From Bradyrhizobium genosp. L (GTDB taxonomy: Bacteria; Pseudomonadota; Alphaproteobacteria; Rhizobiales; Xanthobacteraceae), in contig NZ_CP061378.1 of NCBI RefSeq assembly GCF_015624485.1, positions 3,038,001 to 3,102,000 on the forward strand: a stretch of DNA of 64,000 nt, given 5' to 3'. Position numbers and translations under genes: made by a program. A model generated the notes under the pieces. That model had not been told where the DNA came from, did not search any database, and worked only from the letters and a program-made list of their open reading frames with translations. Positions 16,990-25,138 of this stretch are shown piece after piece; within the stretch, counting starts at the first letter, position 1, and each line of letters opens with the position of its first letter.

Positions 16990-17475
16990 ATGGATTCGGT
17001 GAGCCGTGCTGACGTCGAGGATTTTCTGTTTGCCGAGGCCGATTTGCTGGATCAGTGGCGGCTGCCGGAATGGCTGACCCTGTTCACGGACGACGCCAAA
17101 TATGAGGTGCCCTGCACCGACCTGCCGGCGGATGCTTCGCCTGATACCAATCTGTTCTACATCGCCGACGACCGCATCAGGCTCGGCGAGCGGGTCAAGC
17201 GGCTGATGAAGCGCACCGCGCATGCAGAGTTTCCGCATTCGAAGACCAGCCGAATGGTCGGCAATGTCCGGATCCGCAGCCGAACCGATCACGAGATCGA
17301 GGTCAGCTGCGTCTTCCAGACCCTGCGGACCAAGGACGGCACCACCGACCTGTATTTCGGGACCAGCAACTACCGCCTGGCGACCGACGGCGAAGGCCTG
17401 AAGATCCGGGAGAAGCGCTGCTTGCTCGGCAGCGAAGGGCTGCGGCCGGCCGGCCGCATCAGTATCGTGCTTTAG
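16990..17475 (+). CDS. Ring-hydroxylating dioxygenase, beta subunit
   Basis: Small subunit of 161 residues with the cystatin/SnoaL-like fold typical of BenB/XylY. The N-terminal helix has DVEDFLFAEADLLDQWRLPEWLTLF, followed by the DDAKYEVP strand, the RVKRLMKRTAHAEFPHSKT region and a C-terminal REKRCLL strand. AAGGAGG precedes ATG 16990. The longer reading frame from 16756 runs through the alpha subunit gene and is rejected. It should form the alpha3-beta3 enzyme with the preceding gene product. Confidence 0.88.
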   Translation: MDSVSRADVEDFLFAEADLLDQWRLPEWLTLFTDDAKYEVPCTDLPADASPDTNLFYIADDRIRLGERVKRLMKRTAHAEFPHSKTSRMVGNVRIRSRTDHEIEVSCVFQTLRTKDGTTDLYFGTSNYRLATDGEGLKIREKRCLLGSEGLRPAGRISIVL

Positions 17476-17492
17476 CCAAGGACGGGTGGCGG

Positions 17493-18254
17493 ATGACTTC
17501 TCGTTTTGACAGCCAGGTGGTGATCGTCACCGGCGCGGCCAGCGGAATTGGCGCCGTCATCGCCAGGCATTTCGCCGAAGATGGCGCGCGCCTGATGCTG
17601 TCGGACGTCAACGAAGCGCAACTCACGGCCGTTGCCGAGGATATCGCCGTAAGCGGATACGAGATGCCGAAGGTCAAGGTCGGCGATCTCTCCAAGGAAG
17701 AGATCGCCGGCGATGTCGTCAAGTCGGCCATCGATGCCTACGGAACTCTGGATGTGCTCGTGAACAATGCCGGCGGCGGCATCATCAAGCCGTTCCTCGA
17801 ACATACCCCGGCCACCTTGCGCACCACGGTCGATCGCAATCTGTGGACGACGGTGTGGTGCACATGGCACGCGGTGCCGATCATGAAGGCCAAGGGCTAC
17901 GGCCGGGTGGTGAATATCGGTGCCGACTCGGTTCGCAACGGCCTCTGGGATCATGCGGCCTACAATGCCGCCAAGGGCGGCGTGCATGCCATGGTGACCG
18001 GTTTGGCCCGGGAGTTCGCCAAGGACGGCATCACCTTCAATGTCGTGGCGCCGTGCATCGTCAACACGCCCCAGGTCCAGAAGGCCACGTTGATGTCGGC
18101 GCAAGCCCTGCAAAGGTTTGTCGACGTGGTTCCGATGGGGCGGGCGGGCGACATGGACGAAATCGCATCCATGGTCTGCTATCTCGCTTCAAAGGAGGCA
18201 TCGTTCGTGACCGGGCAGGTCATCAGCGTCAACGGCGGCAGCACGATGTTATGA
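17493..18254 (+). CDS. SDR dehydrogenase, probable cis-dihydrodiol dehydrogenase
   Basis: A 253-residue NAD(P)-dependent reductase with intact family motifs: TGAASGIG cofactor loop, NNAGGG, a serine in IGADSVR, and YNAAK with catalytic Tyr and Lys. Directly downstream of the dioxygenase subunits it is well placed to oxidise the cis-diol product to a catechol, as BenD and related enzymes do. Other alcohol substrates cannot be excluded. Start ATG 17493 is 17 bases after the beta subunit stop. Confidence 0.82.
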   Translation: MTSRFDSQVVIVTGAASGIGAVIARHFAEDGARLMLSDVNEAQLTAVAEDIAVSGYEMPKVKVGDLSKEEIAGDVVKSAIDAYGTLDVLVNNAGGGIIKPFLEHTPATLRTTVDRNLWTTVWCTWHAVPIMKAKGYGRVVNIGADSVRNGLWDHAAYNAAKGGVHAMVTGLAREFAKDGITFNVVAPCIVNTPQVQKATLMSAQALQRFVDVVPMGRAGDMDEIASMVCYLASKEASFVTGQVISVNGGSTML

Positions 18255-18305
18255 TGCGTGCGGCGGCGGAGGCCGTCTCGGTTCAAATCATCGCAGAAAG
18301 TGTCT

Positions 18306-19049
18306 ATGTCCAACACCAAAGATCCGAAACCGATCGGCCAGCCCGGTTCTCGAACGCTGCAAGCCCCGGCTCCGCGGCAAAAACTCCGATCGCGGCGAGA
18401 GAGCTCTGCCGAACCCAAATATGCACTGCGTCGGACACAGGCGGAGCGCACCGAGGCCACGCGCAAGCTCTTGCTCGAAGCTGCGACCAAGCTCATTCGG
18501 AAAAATGGCTTCGGCGGTTTGCGGACGATGGAAGTCGCCAAACTGGCCGGCGTCTCGCGCGGCGCCTTGCTGCACCATTTCCCGAGCAAGCATGCGCTGG
18601 TGGTGGAATTGTTGACTTACGTCAATGAGATGACTTTCGCGCAGAGCACGCGTCGGGCGCGGTTGGCGCGAAGCAGTGGCGATCCGATCGGAGACATCAT
18701 CGAGGACGCCAAGGATTACTTCCTTGGCGATCACTTCTTCATCGGCCTTGCGATAGCGATGAGCGATGAGAGCACGCGGCGTCTCAGGCGCGAGACCTCC
18801 GAGCTCACGCGCCAGACCCGGTTTTCGATCGAAGCTGCATGGCTCGATACCCTGATATCCTCGGGAATTCCCAAGCAGCTTGCGAGCGACATCCTCGCGC
18901 TGACCTTGAGCGTGGTCCGCGGATTTTCGGTCAGAACCCTGCTCGAAAACGATCCCGAGCAATTTGCCCGCCTGATGAACACCTGGCGTACGATCGTCGG
19001 GCAGCACATCGCGGCATCGACGTCCAGGCCGTCGAGGAAACGGACATGA
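18306..19049 (+). CDS. TetR/AcrR-family transcriptional regulator
   Basis: A 247-residue regulator. A basic, proline-rich N-terminal extension of about 45 residues precedes the TetR DNA-binding domain (residues about 48-95: TRKLLLEAATKLIRKNGFGG, then VAKLAGVSRGALLHHFPSKHAL). The C-terminal part is the helical ligand-binding domain. It lies inside the aromatic operon and may control the divergent promoter at 15467-15686. ATG 18306 is preferred to an in-frame start at 18258, but neither ribosome site is strong. Confidence 0.85.
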   Translation: MSNTKDPKPIGQPGSRTLQAPAPRQKLRSRRESSAEPKYALRRTQAERTEATRKLLLEAATKLIRKNGFGGLRTMEVAKLAGVSRGALLHHFPSKHALVVELLTYVNEMTFAQSTRRARLARSSGDPIGDIIEDAKDYFLGDHFFIGLAIAMSDESTRRLRRETSELTRQTRFSIEAAWLDTLISSGIPKQLASDILALTLSVVRGFSVRTLLENDPEQFARLMNTWRTIVGQHIAASTSRPSRKRT

Positions 19050-19053
19050 CCAC

Positions 19054-19923
19054 ATGAAAGCGCCAGGCATATCTCCGCTGAAACAACTGCGCTATGTCCG
19101 ACTTCCGGTTCAGGCGATGCAGCCCGCGGCGGCATTCGCAACCGACATTCTCGGCCTGCAACACGTTCCGAACGATCTGGAGCCACATCTGTATCGTTCC
19201 GATGATCGTTACTACACGCTTTGTTTCGCGGCCGGCGCCGAGAGGCCGAGCATTGGTATCGAAGTATCGGACGAACATGAGTTCGATCGCATCGCCGAAG
19301 CCTTGGCGAAGGAGCAATTTCGTGCGCAGGAAGCCACGAAGGATCAGTGCGCTCAGCGTTTCGTTCGCCGAGCGCTCATCATTGAGGATGCCACCGGCAA
19401 CGAAATCGATCTGGTGCTGCGGCCCTACCAAAGTGGCCGCCGGTATTTCCCGAGCCGCGATGGCGGCGTCACCGGATTGCAGGGCGCAGGCCTTCGCAGC
19501 CGCGCGATGAAAGACGATCTCAGGCTATGGTCGACGATCCTGGGTGCGAAGATCACCGACCGGGTCGGCGAGATCACCTATCTCGGTATCGACCAAATGC
19601 ATCATCGCCTGGTGCTCTATCCGTCGGACAGAGCCGGTCTCGTCTATGTCTCGTACGGCGTCGAGAGCATGGATGCCTTGATGCAAAATCACTATTTCGT
19701 CGAAGAGCGTCAGATCAAGATCCTGCACGGGCCGGGACGGGAGCCGGCATCCGGCCAGATGTTCGTCAGGTTTGCCGGGCCGGAAGGTTACGTCTTCTCC
19801 TATGGCTACGGTCTTGGCGGCATCGCGCCGGATCATCGCCCGCGACAATTCACCCTGGAGGCGTCCTCACTCTGTGAATGGGGAAGCCGATGCACCGATA
19901 TCATCGAACTACAGCCGGCATGA
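19054..19923 (+). CDS. Extradiol-dioxygenase-like VOC protein lacking metal ligands
   Basis: A 289-residue two-domain VOC protein homologous to the adjacent extradiol dioxygenase: both share the DDR-YYTLCF / DDRAHTLCY, DATGNEIDLVLRP / DPTGNHIELVVRP and HRPRQF segments. Aligned with that enzyme, all three iron ligands are replaced: His to Gly144, His to Tyr198, Glu to Ser249. Two of three acid-base residues are also changed (His to Glu230, Tyr to Arg239); only His183 is kept. It is full length with no frameshift, so it is a maintained but probably non-catalytic paralogue, possibly a binding, regulatory or partner subunit. Confidence 0.8.
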   Translation: MKAPGISPLKQLRYVRLPVQAMQPAAAFATDILGLQHVPNDLEPHLYRSDDRYYTLCFAAGAERPSIGIEVSDEHEFDRIAEALAKEQFRAQEATKDQCAQRFVRRALIIEDATGNEIDLVLRPYQSGRRYFPSRDGGVTGLQGAGLRSRAMKDDLRLWSTILGAKITDRVGEITYLGIDQMHHRLVLYPSDRAGLVYVSYGVESMDALMQNHYFVEERQIKILHGPGREPASGQMFVRFAGPEGYVFSYGYGLGGIAPDHRPRQFTLEASSLCEWGSRCTDIIELQPA

Positions 19924-19957
19924 CCGGCCAATCTGGCGCCGCACTCGGGAGAGACAC

Positions 19958-20800
19958 ATGATCGAGCTCAAGGACCTCTCATACGTCCGGTTTGGCACAT
20001 CCAATCTCGAAGATGCGGAAAGCTTTGCGACGAAATGCCTGGGCCTGCAGGTCGGCGAAGAGACCGGCAAGGCGCTCTATCTTCGCTCGGACGATCGGGC
20101 TCACACGCTCTGCTATTTCGAAGGCGACCCCGCCGAGCAGACTGTCGGCTTCGAAGTGGAAGACGAAAGCACGCTGAGCGCTGCCGCCGCGACGCTGGAC
20201 CAATTGGGCCACCCGGTTCACGCGGGAACGCCGAGCGAGTGCGCCTTGCGCAAGGTCAAGGCATTCATCGGCTTCAAGGACCCGACCGGCAACCACATCG
20301 AACTGGTGGTTCGACCGGAACGCAGCGGCAAGCGTTACTTCGCGTCCCGGGACGCAGGCATCACGGGATTCAGCCATGTCGGTCTTTTCACGACCGATCC
20401 CGTGCGGGACGAACGGTTCTGGACCCAGGTTTGCAACGCGCGCGTCAGTGACCGGATCGGTGACATTGCGCTGATGAGGGTCAACGCCATCCATCACACG
20501 ATCGCGCTTGCGCCAGGACCCAAGGCGGGCGTGCACCACGTCAACCATCAGGTCGAGAGCAACGACGACGTGTTGCGGTCCTACTATCATTTGTCGGGTC
20601 AGCGTGTGCCGATCGTATTCGGCCCCGGTCGTCACCCGACATCGGGCGCAAGGTTCCTCTACTTCAAGGGCCCGGACGGAATGGTGTTCGAATATTCCGT
20701 CGGCGTGGACGAAATCGAGGACGAGGACACGCACCGGCCGCGTCAGTTTGGTTTCGAGCCATCGAGCCTTTGCATGTGGGGTTCCAAACGCAGCTGGTGA
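19958..20800 (+). CDS. Type I extradiol ring-cleavage dioxygenase
   Basis: Fe(II)-dependent meta-cleavage of a catechol next to the hydroxyls. The 280-residue protein keeps all active-site positions of BphC-type enzymes: ligands His140 (GFSHVGL), His194 (GVHHVNH) and Glu245 (VFEYS), and acid-base residues His179, His226 and Tyr235. The spacing His226-Tyr235-Glu245 equals that of BphC (241-250-260). ATG 19958 follows GGGAGAGACAC; the longer frame from 19772 overlaps the upstream gene. It probably cleaves the catechol formed by the dioxygenase/dehydrogenase pair or by the downstream monooxygenase. Confidence 0.88.
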   Translation: MIELKDLSYVRFGTSNLEDAESFATKCLGLQVGEETGKALYLRSDDRAHTLCYFEGDPAEQTVGFEVEDESTLSAAAATLDQLGHPVHAGTPSECALRKVKAFIGFKDPTGNHIELVVRPERSGKRYFASRDAGITGFSHVGLFTTDPVRDERFWTQVCNARVSDRIGDIALMRVNAIHHTIALAPGPKAGVHHVNHQVESNDDVLRSYYHLSGQRVPIVFGPGRHPTSGARFLYFKGPDGMVFEYSVGVDEIEDEDTHRPRQFGFEPSSLCMWGSKRSW

Positions 20801-20831
20801 ACCGACCGGAAGGCGTGAAGGGAAGGAAGCA

Positions 20832-22454
20832 ATGCCTGCCAGCACCGAACAGTTTGACGTCATCGTAGCGGGGGCGGGGCCTGCCGGATTCTGTACGGCA
20901 ATCGATCTTGGCCGGCGTGGCGTGAAGTGTCTGCTGCTGGAGCGCCGCCCCGCCACGGCACCATGGCCGAAGATGGATCGAACCAACGCCCGATCGATGG
21001 AGTTCTTTCGCCGTATCGGCATCGCCGATCGCATCCGCGAGCTCGGCTTTCCATCTGATATGCCGATGGACGTCTTCCTCATGACGCGTCTCAGCGATCC
21101 GCCAGTCGCGGTGTTGCCGTTCCCGTCGGTTGCCGAGTCGCGGAAGCGGATTGCGCGCACCCATGATGGATCGTTGCCGCTCGAGCCCTACCAACTGGTT
21201 GCGCAGAACAAGGTCGAACCGTTGTTGAAGGAGGTGGCCGAGAGCACGCCCAACGTGACGGTACGCCATGGATGCGAGGTGACTGATTTCGTGCAGGACG
21301 AGACCGGCGTGACCGTCACGGCGCGCCGCATCGATGGTGACGAAATCGAGGCGCGCGCTTCCTATCTGGTCGGCTGCGACGGCGGCGTCAGCACCGTTCG
21401 CAAACGCCTGGACATCAAGCTCGAAGGCGAGGGGTCTATTCGCGAACTTCGTCAGGTGATCTTCTATTCGCCGGATCTCTTCGACAAGATTCCCTACGGT
21501 AAGGGACGTCACTACTCGTTCCTCGATCCGGAAGGCAGCTTCACGATCGTCGTCCAGGGCGATCGCAAGGAATTCACCCTTCACACGTCGCTACCGGAAG
21601 ACGCTGACTTCAAGGCCGTCATTGCAAGGCTCGTCGGCTACCCTTGCGATATCAAGATTTTGCACGTCCTGACGTGGCGCTACCACCTTCTGCTCGCGGA
21701 CCGATACCGGGATCGTCGGGTGTTTCTGGCCGGCGATTCCGCGCATCTCGTCATTCCAACCGGCGGGTTGGGGATGAACACGGCGCTCGGCGATGCCTTC
21801 GACCTGTCCTGGAAGCTGGCCGGCGTGATCAAGGGCTGGGGAGGGGCGGCGCTGCTGGATTCCTATGAGCTGGAGCGGCGTCCGGTTGGCGTGCACAACG
21901 TCGCATGTTCCGGCTGGGCGGCGTCTGGCGTCCCGATCTGGCAATCCCTTGTGAAGCCTAATGTCCTCGACGATACGCCTGAGGGCGCCGATCTGCGCCA
22001 CGAGATCGCGAAGTCCTTCAGGATCAATCACGCGCGCATGCATGGCATGCGCGGCGCCGAATTTGGCTACACCTATGCGGGTTCAGCCATCCTGGACGAG
22101 GAGTCCGGATCCGAGACCTGGGACGCTAATGTCTACACGCCACATACGCGGCCCGGCGCGCGCGCGCCGCATATGTGGCTGAGCGATGGGAGACCGCTGC
22201 AAGACGTGGTCGGCACCTGGTACACCCTGCTGCATTTCAATGACGGGCGCGACATCAGCGAATTCGAGGCTGCATTCCGCGCTATCGGTGCGCCATTGAC
22301 TGTGGTGAAGCTGGATGAGCCTCACATGCGCAAACTGTACGATAAGTCGCTATTCCTGCTGCGACCCGACATGCACATCGCCTGGCGCGGTGACAAGGCG
22401 CCGGCAAATGTGGGCAAGCTCGCAGGCCGGGTGACCGGTCGCGCAAATTGCTAG
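20832..22454 (+). CDS. FAD-dependent aromatic monooxygenase (class A, MhpA/phenol hydroxylase type)
   Basis: A 540-residue flavoprotein hydroxylase. The N-terminus has the dinucleotide motif VAGAGPAGFC, the middle has the DG motif GCDGGVSTVRK, and FLAGDSAHLVIPTGGLGMNTALGDAFDLSWKLA is the GD motif binding the FAD ribityl chain. Relatives use NAD(P)H and O2 to hydroxylate phenolic acids to catechols. The C-terminal 120 residues form the thioredoxin-like domain seen in MhpA-like enzymes. ATG 20832 follows GGAAGGAAGC. It closes the plus-strand aromatic unit. Confidence 0.87.
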   Translation: MPASTEQFDVIVAGAGPAGFCTAIDLGRRGVKCLLLERRPATAPWPKMDRTNARSMEFFRRIGIADRIRELGFPSDMPMDVFLMTRLSDPPVAVLPFPSVAESRKRIARTHDGSLPLEPYQLVAQNKVEPLLKEVAESTPNVTVRHGCEVTDFVQDETGVTVTARRIDGDEIEARASYLVGCDGGVSTVRKRLDIKLEGEGSIRELRQVIFYSPDLFDKIPYGKGRHYSFLDPEGSFTIVVQGDRKEFTLHTSLPEDADFKAVIARLVGYPCDIKILHVLTWRYHLLLADRYRDRRVFLAGDSAHLVIPTGGLGMNTALGDAFDLSWKLAGVIKGWGGAALLDSYELERRPVGVHNVACSGWAASGVPIWQSLVKPNVLDDTPEGADLRHEIAKSFRINHARMHGMRGAEFGYTYAGSAILDEESGSETWDANVYTPHTRPGARAPHMWLSDGRPLQDVVGTWYTLLHFNDGRDISEFEAAFRAIGAPLTVVKLDEPHMRKLYDKSLFLLRPDMHIAWRGDKAPANVGKLAGRVTGRANC

Positions 22455-22526
22455 TCGTTCCGCCCCCGTCTGCGCGTATGATGACGCCGGCGGGCAGCCG
22501 ACCCGCGGCTGCGGCAACTGGCTGTT

Positions 22527-23051
22527 TCAGGCGGCCACGCGCCGCTTTCTCCTGGGCTTGGAACGCTGCCCCTCCTCTTCCTCGCCCTCTTTGCTGACGG
22601 CAACCGTACCGTCCGACATGGCGAGAAGGTTGTGCTTCATGGCGAGCAGCGCCTCCGAAGCCGCTTCCAATTGCTTGCGGTCGATCCCGTTGACGATCCT
22701 GGTGTTGAACTTGTCGGTTTCCTTTCGGAGTTTCTCCAGGAAGCCACGCGCTTGTTTGGTGACATAGACCCGCTTGACCCGTCGGTCGACTGGATCGGCC
22801 TGCCGGATCACGAAGCCGGAGGACTCCAGCCGGTCGATCAGGGCGCCGACGGCGACCTTGCCGACGTCGAGCTCATTGGCGAGCTGGGTCTGGGGCAGGC
22901 CGTCCTTGCGCGAGATGAACGCCAGCACCCACCATTGCGAACGCGTGATGCCGAGCGGCGACAGCGCGCGGTCAAACATCATCCTGCGGAGCCGCGACAC
23001 GTCGTGGATGAGATATCCAAGCCGCAGATCCCAGTCGGGCTGATCAACCAT
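22527..23051 (-). CDS. MarR-family repressor, probable regulator of the acyl-CoA cluster
   Basis: A 174-residue winged-helix regulator: DVSRLRRMMFDRALSPLGIT dimer helix, HTH in LPQTQLANELDVGKVAVGALIDRL, and the wing with the DPVDRRVKRVYVT pattern. The C-terminal tail is acidic then strongly basic (KPRRKRRVAA). It is divergent from the first SDR gene of the cluster, and the gap between them holds two copies of the TACGCTAGTGTA element, which fits autoregulation. Rhodopseudomonas BadR, a MarR protein, controls alicyclic acid genes in a comparable setting. ATG 23051 starts at the usual place (MVDQPDWDLRLGYLIHD). Confidence 0.85.
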   Translation of the reverse strand: MVDQPDWDLRLGYLIHDVSRLRRMMFDRALSPLGITRSQWWVLAFISRKDGLPQTQLANELDVGKVAVGALIDRLESSGFVIRQADPVDRRVKRVYVTKQARGFLEKLRKETDKFNTRIVNGIDRKQLEAASEALLAMKHNLLAMSDGTVAVSKEGEEEEGQRSKPRRKRRVAA

Positions 23052-23099
23052 TGATGTTTCCCATGCGGCGAGTCGGAGATTGGACGTCAACCAATACCA

Positions 23100-23111
23100 T
23101 ACACCAGCGTA
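23100..23111 (-). promoter_or_regulatory. MarR-type operator copy 1
   Basis: TACACCAGCGTA, the reverse of the cluster consensus TACGCTAGTGTA with one change. It lies about 50 bases upstream of the MarR gene start and is placed for autorepression. Confidence 0.6.
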
Positions 23112-23183
23112 TTTTAAAGGGAAGACCACGGACGCCGGGACGAGGTCACCCATCGTTCGCAACGGATCGATTTACAAAATAAG

Positions 23184-23195
23184 TACGCTAGTGTA
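23184..23195 (+). promoter_or_regulatory. MarR-type operator copy 2
   Basis: Exact TACGCTAGTGTA, preceded by AAG and flanked by AT-rich sequence, 88 bases upstream of the SDR start at 23283. Confidence 0.65.
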
Positions 23196-23282
23196 TTAGT
23201 TGTGGAGAGCGAACGATGGTTCGGCAGGTCGCGGAAGCGGCCGGCCGCGCCGGGAATTCGGCCGCAGGGGAGGAGGTTGCCC

Positions 23283-24164
23283 ATGTTCGACACTGCCGTC
23301 CTGAAAGGGAAGCGCATTCTGGTGACGGGCGGGGGAACCGGGCTCGGCAAGGAGATGTCGGTCGGATTCGCCGCCCACGGCGCGCATGTCTACATCTGCG
23401 GGCGGCGCAAGGAGGTGCTCGAACAGGCCGCGCAAGACATCCGTGCGCGATCGGGAGGACAGGCGACCGCGCTGCTCGCCAACGTGCGCGATCCCGACAG
23501 TATCGATGCTATGCTGACCAGCATCTGGACCGAGGGGCCGCTCACCGGCCTCGTCAACAACGCCGCCGCAAATTTCCTGGCGCCGACCGAAAGCCTGTCG
23601 CCACGCGGCTACGAGGCGGTGCGGGCGACGGTGATGGATGGCTCATTCTATGCTTCGCTTGCCTGCGGCAAGCGGTGGATCGCAGCCGGCTTGCCCGGTG
23701 TGATTATCTCCAATCTCGTTACCTGGGTCTGGACCGGCTCGGCCTATGTGGTGCCGGCGGCGATGGCGAAGGCGGCCGTGCACGCCATGACGATGTCGCT
23801 CGCGGTCGAGTGGGGCCCCAGGAACATTCGCGTCAATGCGATCGCGCCCGGGCCGTTCCCGACCGAGGGGGCCTGGGACAAGCTCAATCCGCTGGCGGAG
23901 ACCGGCGTCGGCGCGACGCAAGCGGACGAGGTGCCGCTGCGCCGTTTCGGCAAGATGGACGAACTGCGCAATCTCCTGATCTTCCTGATGTCGGATGGCT
24001 GCAGCTACATCACCGGCGACACGATCAGCATCGATGGCGGTCATCATTTGGCGGCGCCCAGCACGTTCGCGGGGCTCGCGAAGCTGTCGCCGGCCGATTG
24101 GCAGCGCGCGCGCGAGGCCATGCAGGCCTCGGTGCAAAAGGAAAAGCAGGCACGGTCGATCTGA
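23283..24164 (+). CDS. SDR oxidoreductase, 2,4-dienoyl-CoA reductase-like
   Basis: A 293-residue Rossmann protein with TGGGTGLGKEM and NNAAANF motifs. The catalytic region (PAAMAKAAVHAM) and the following LAVEWGPRNIRVNAIAPGPFPTEGA resemble mitochondrial-type dienoyl-CoA reductases (DECR), which reduce conjugated dienoyl-CoAs with NADPH and do not use the simple YxxxK arrangement. The tail after ITGDTISIDGG extends about 40 residues. GGGGAGGAGG upstream supports ATG 23283; the longer frame from 23202 is rejected. It is the first plus-strand gene behind operator copy 2. Confidence 0.78.
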   Translation: MFDTAVLKGKRILVTGGGTGLGKEMSVGFAAHGAHVYICGRRKEVLEQAAQDIRARSGGQATALLANVRDPDSIDAMLTSIWTEGPLTGLVNNAAANFLAPTESLSPRGYEAVRATVMDGSFYASLACGKRWIAAGLPGVIISNLVTWVWTGSAYVVPAAMAKAAVHAMTMSLAVEWGPRNIRVNAIAPGPFPTEGAWDKLNPLAETGVGATQADEVPLRRFGKMDELRNLLIFLMSDGCSYITGDTISIDGGHHLAAPSTFAGLAKLSPADWQRAREAMQASVQKEKQARSI

Positions 24165-24213
24165 CCACCGACGCCAGCGGCCCGGCTTGATGTTCAGGAA
24201 CGGAGAAACGCCG

Positions 24214-25014
24214 ATGGGATTGGCGATATCGACGACGAGCTTCGACTGCGCCATCGATGACGGCCTGGCGCATATTGGGCTCAATCGACCCGACCGCGGC
24301 AATCCCATCGATGGCGAGTTTTGCCGCGAATTCAGCCTGGCGATCGCAGAGCTCAGCGAACGCGCCGACGTCCGCGCGGTGCTGCTCTCCGCGCGTGGAC
24401 GGCTGTTCGGCGTCGGCGGCGACCTGATGTCGCTGGTGAACGAGGGTGACGCCCTGCCGCGGACGATCAAGGCATGGACGGCCGACCTTCATGCGGCAAT
24501 CGCCAGGATGGTCCGGATGCGTGCGCCGGTCGTCGCTGCCGTTCACGGCAATGTCGCGGGCGGGAGCGTTTCGCTGATGGCGGCCGCCGACCTCATCGTG
24601 ATGGCGGAATCGGCCCGGATCTCGGCGGCGTTTTCCAGGATCGGCTTCAGCCCGGACAGCGGATCGACCACCACGGTCACGCGCCGGATCGGCGTCGCGC
24701 GCGCCAGGCGCTTCTTCCTGCTCGGTGAGACGCTCGATGCGGGGACGGCGCTGTCGCTCGGGCTGGTCGACTTCGTGGTCCCGGACGATGCGGTGCAGGG
24801 CGAGGCGGAGCGCATGGCACGCGAACTCGCCGCTGGGCCGACCGAGGCCTATGGCGCAATCAAGCGCCTGTTTTCGGAGACGCTGGAGCGATCGCTGGAA
24901 AGCCAGCTGGAGGAGGAGGCGCGGACGCTGGCTGCGATCTCGCGAACCGAAGACGCCCGCGAGGGCGTCAAGGCCTTCGTCGAGAAACGCAAGCCGGTCT
25001 TCGCCGGCAAGTGA
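24214..25014 (+). CDS. Crotonase-family protein, PaaG/isomerase-like
   Basis: A 266-residue enoyl-CoA hydratase/isomerase fold. The oxyanion-hole segments are GRLFGVGGDL and VAGGSVSLMAAAD. Both hydratase glutamates are absent (Ser120 and Phe140 in their places), while IGFSPDSGS puts Asp148 where PaaG-type isomerases have their catalytic aspartate. It is therefore more likely a double-bond isomerase than a hydratase. ATG 24214 has GGAGA eight bases upstream; ATG 24190 is an alternative. It lies 49 bases after the SDR gene, probably the same transcript. Confidence 0.78.
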   Translation: MGLAISTTSFDCAIDDGLAHIGLNRPDRGNPIDGEFCREFSLAIAELSERADVRAVLLSARGRLFGVGGDLMSLVNEGDALPRTIKAWTADLHAAIARMVRMRAPVVAAVHGNVAGGSVSLMAAADLIVMAESARISAAFSRIGFSPDSGSTTTVTRRIGVARARRFFLLGETLDAGTALSLGLVDFVVPDDAVQGEAERMARELAAGPTEAYGAIKRLFSETLERSLESQLEEEARTLAAISRTEDAREGVKAFVEKRKPVFAGK

Positions 25015-25077
25015 CCGCGCCGGCGGCTGGAGACGACAATGCTGCCCATTTGCAGAATATTGTAATATGAAATAAGG

Positions 25078-25089
25078 TACGCTAGTGAA
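25078..25089 (+). promoter_or_regulatory. MarR-type operator copy 3
   Basis: TACGCTAGTGAA, one base from the consensus, in an AT-rich stretch 49 bases upstream of the CoA-ligase start at 25139. Confidence 0.6.
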
Positions 25090-25138
25090 CGATAATCCGG
25101 GATTCCAAACCGGAAGGGAGCGATCAGAGGAGGGACAC

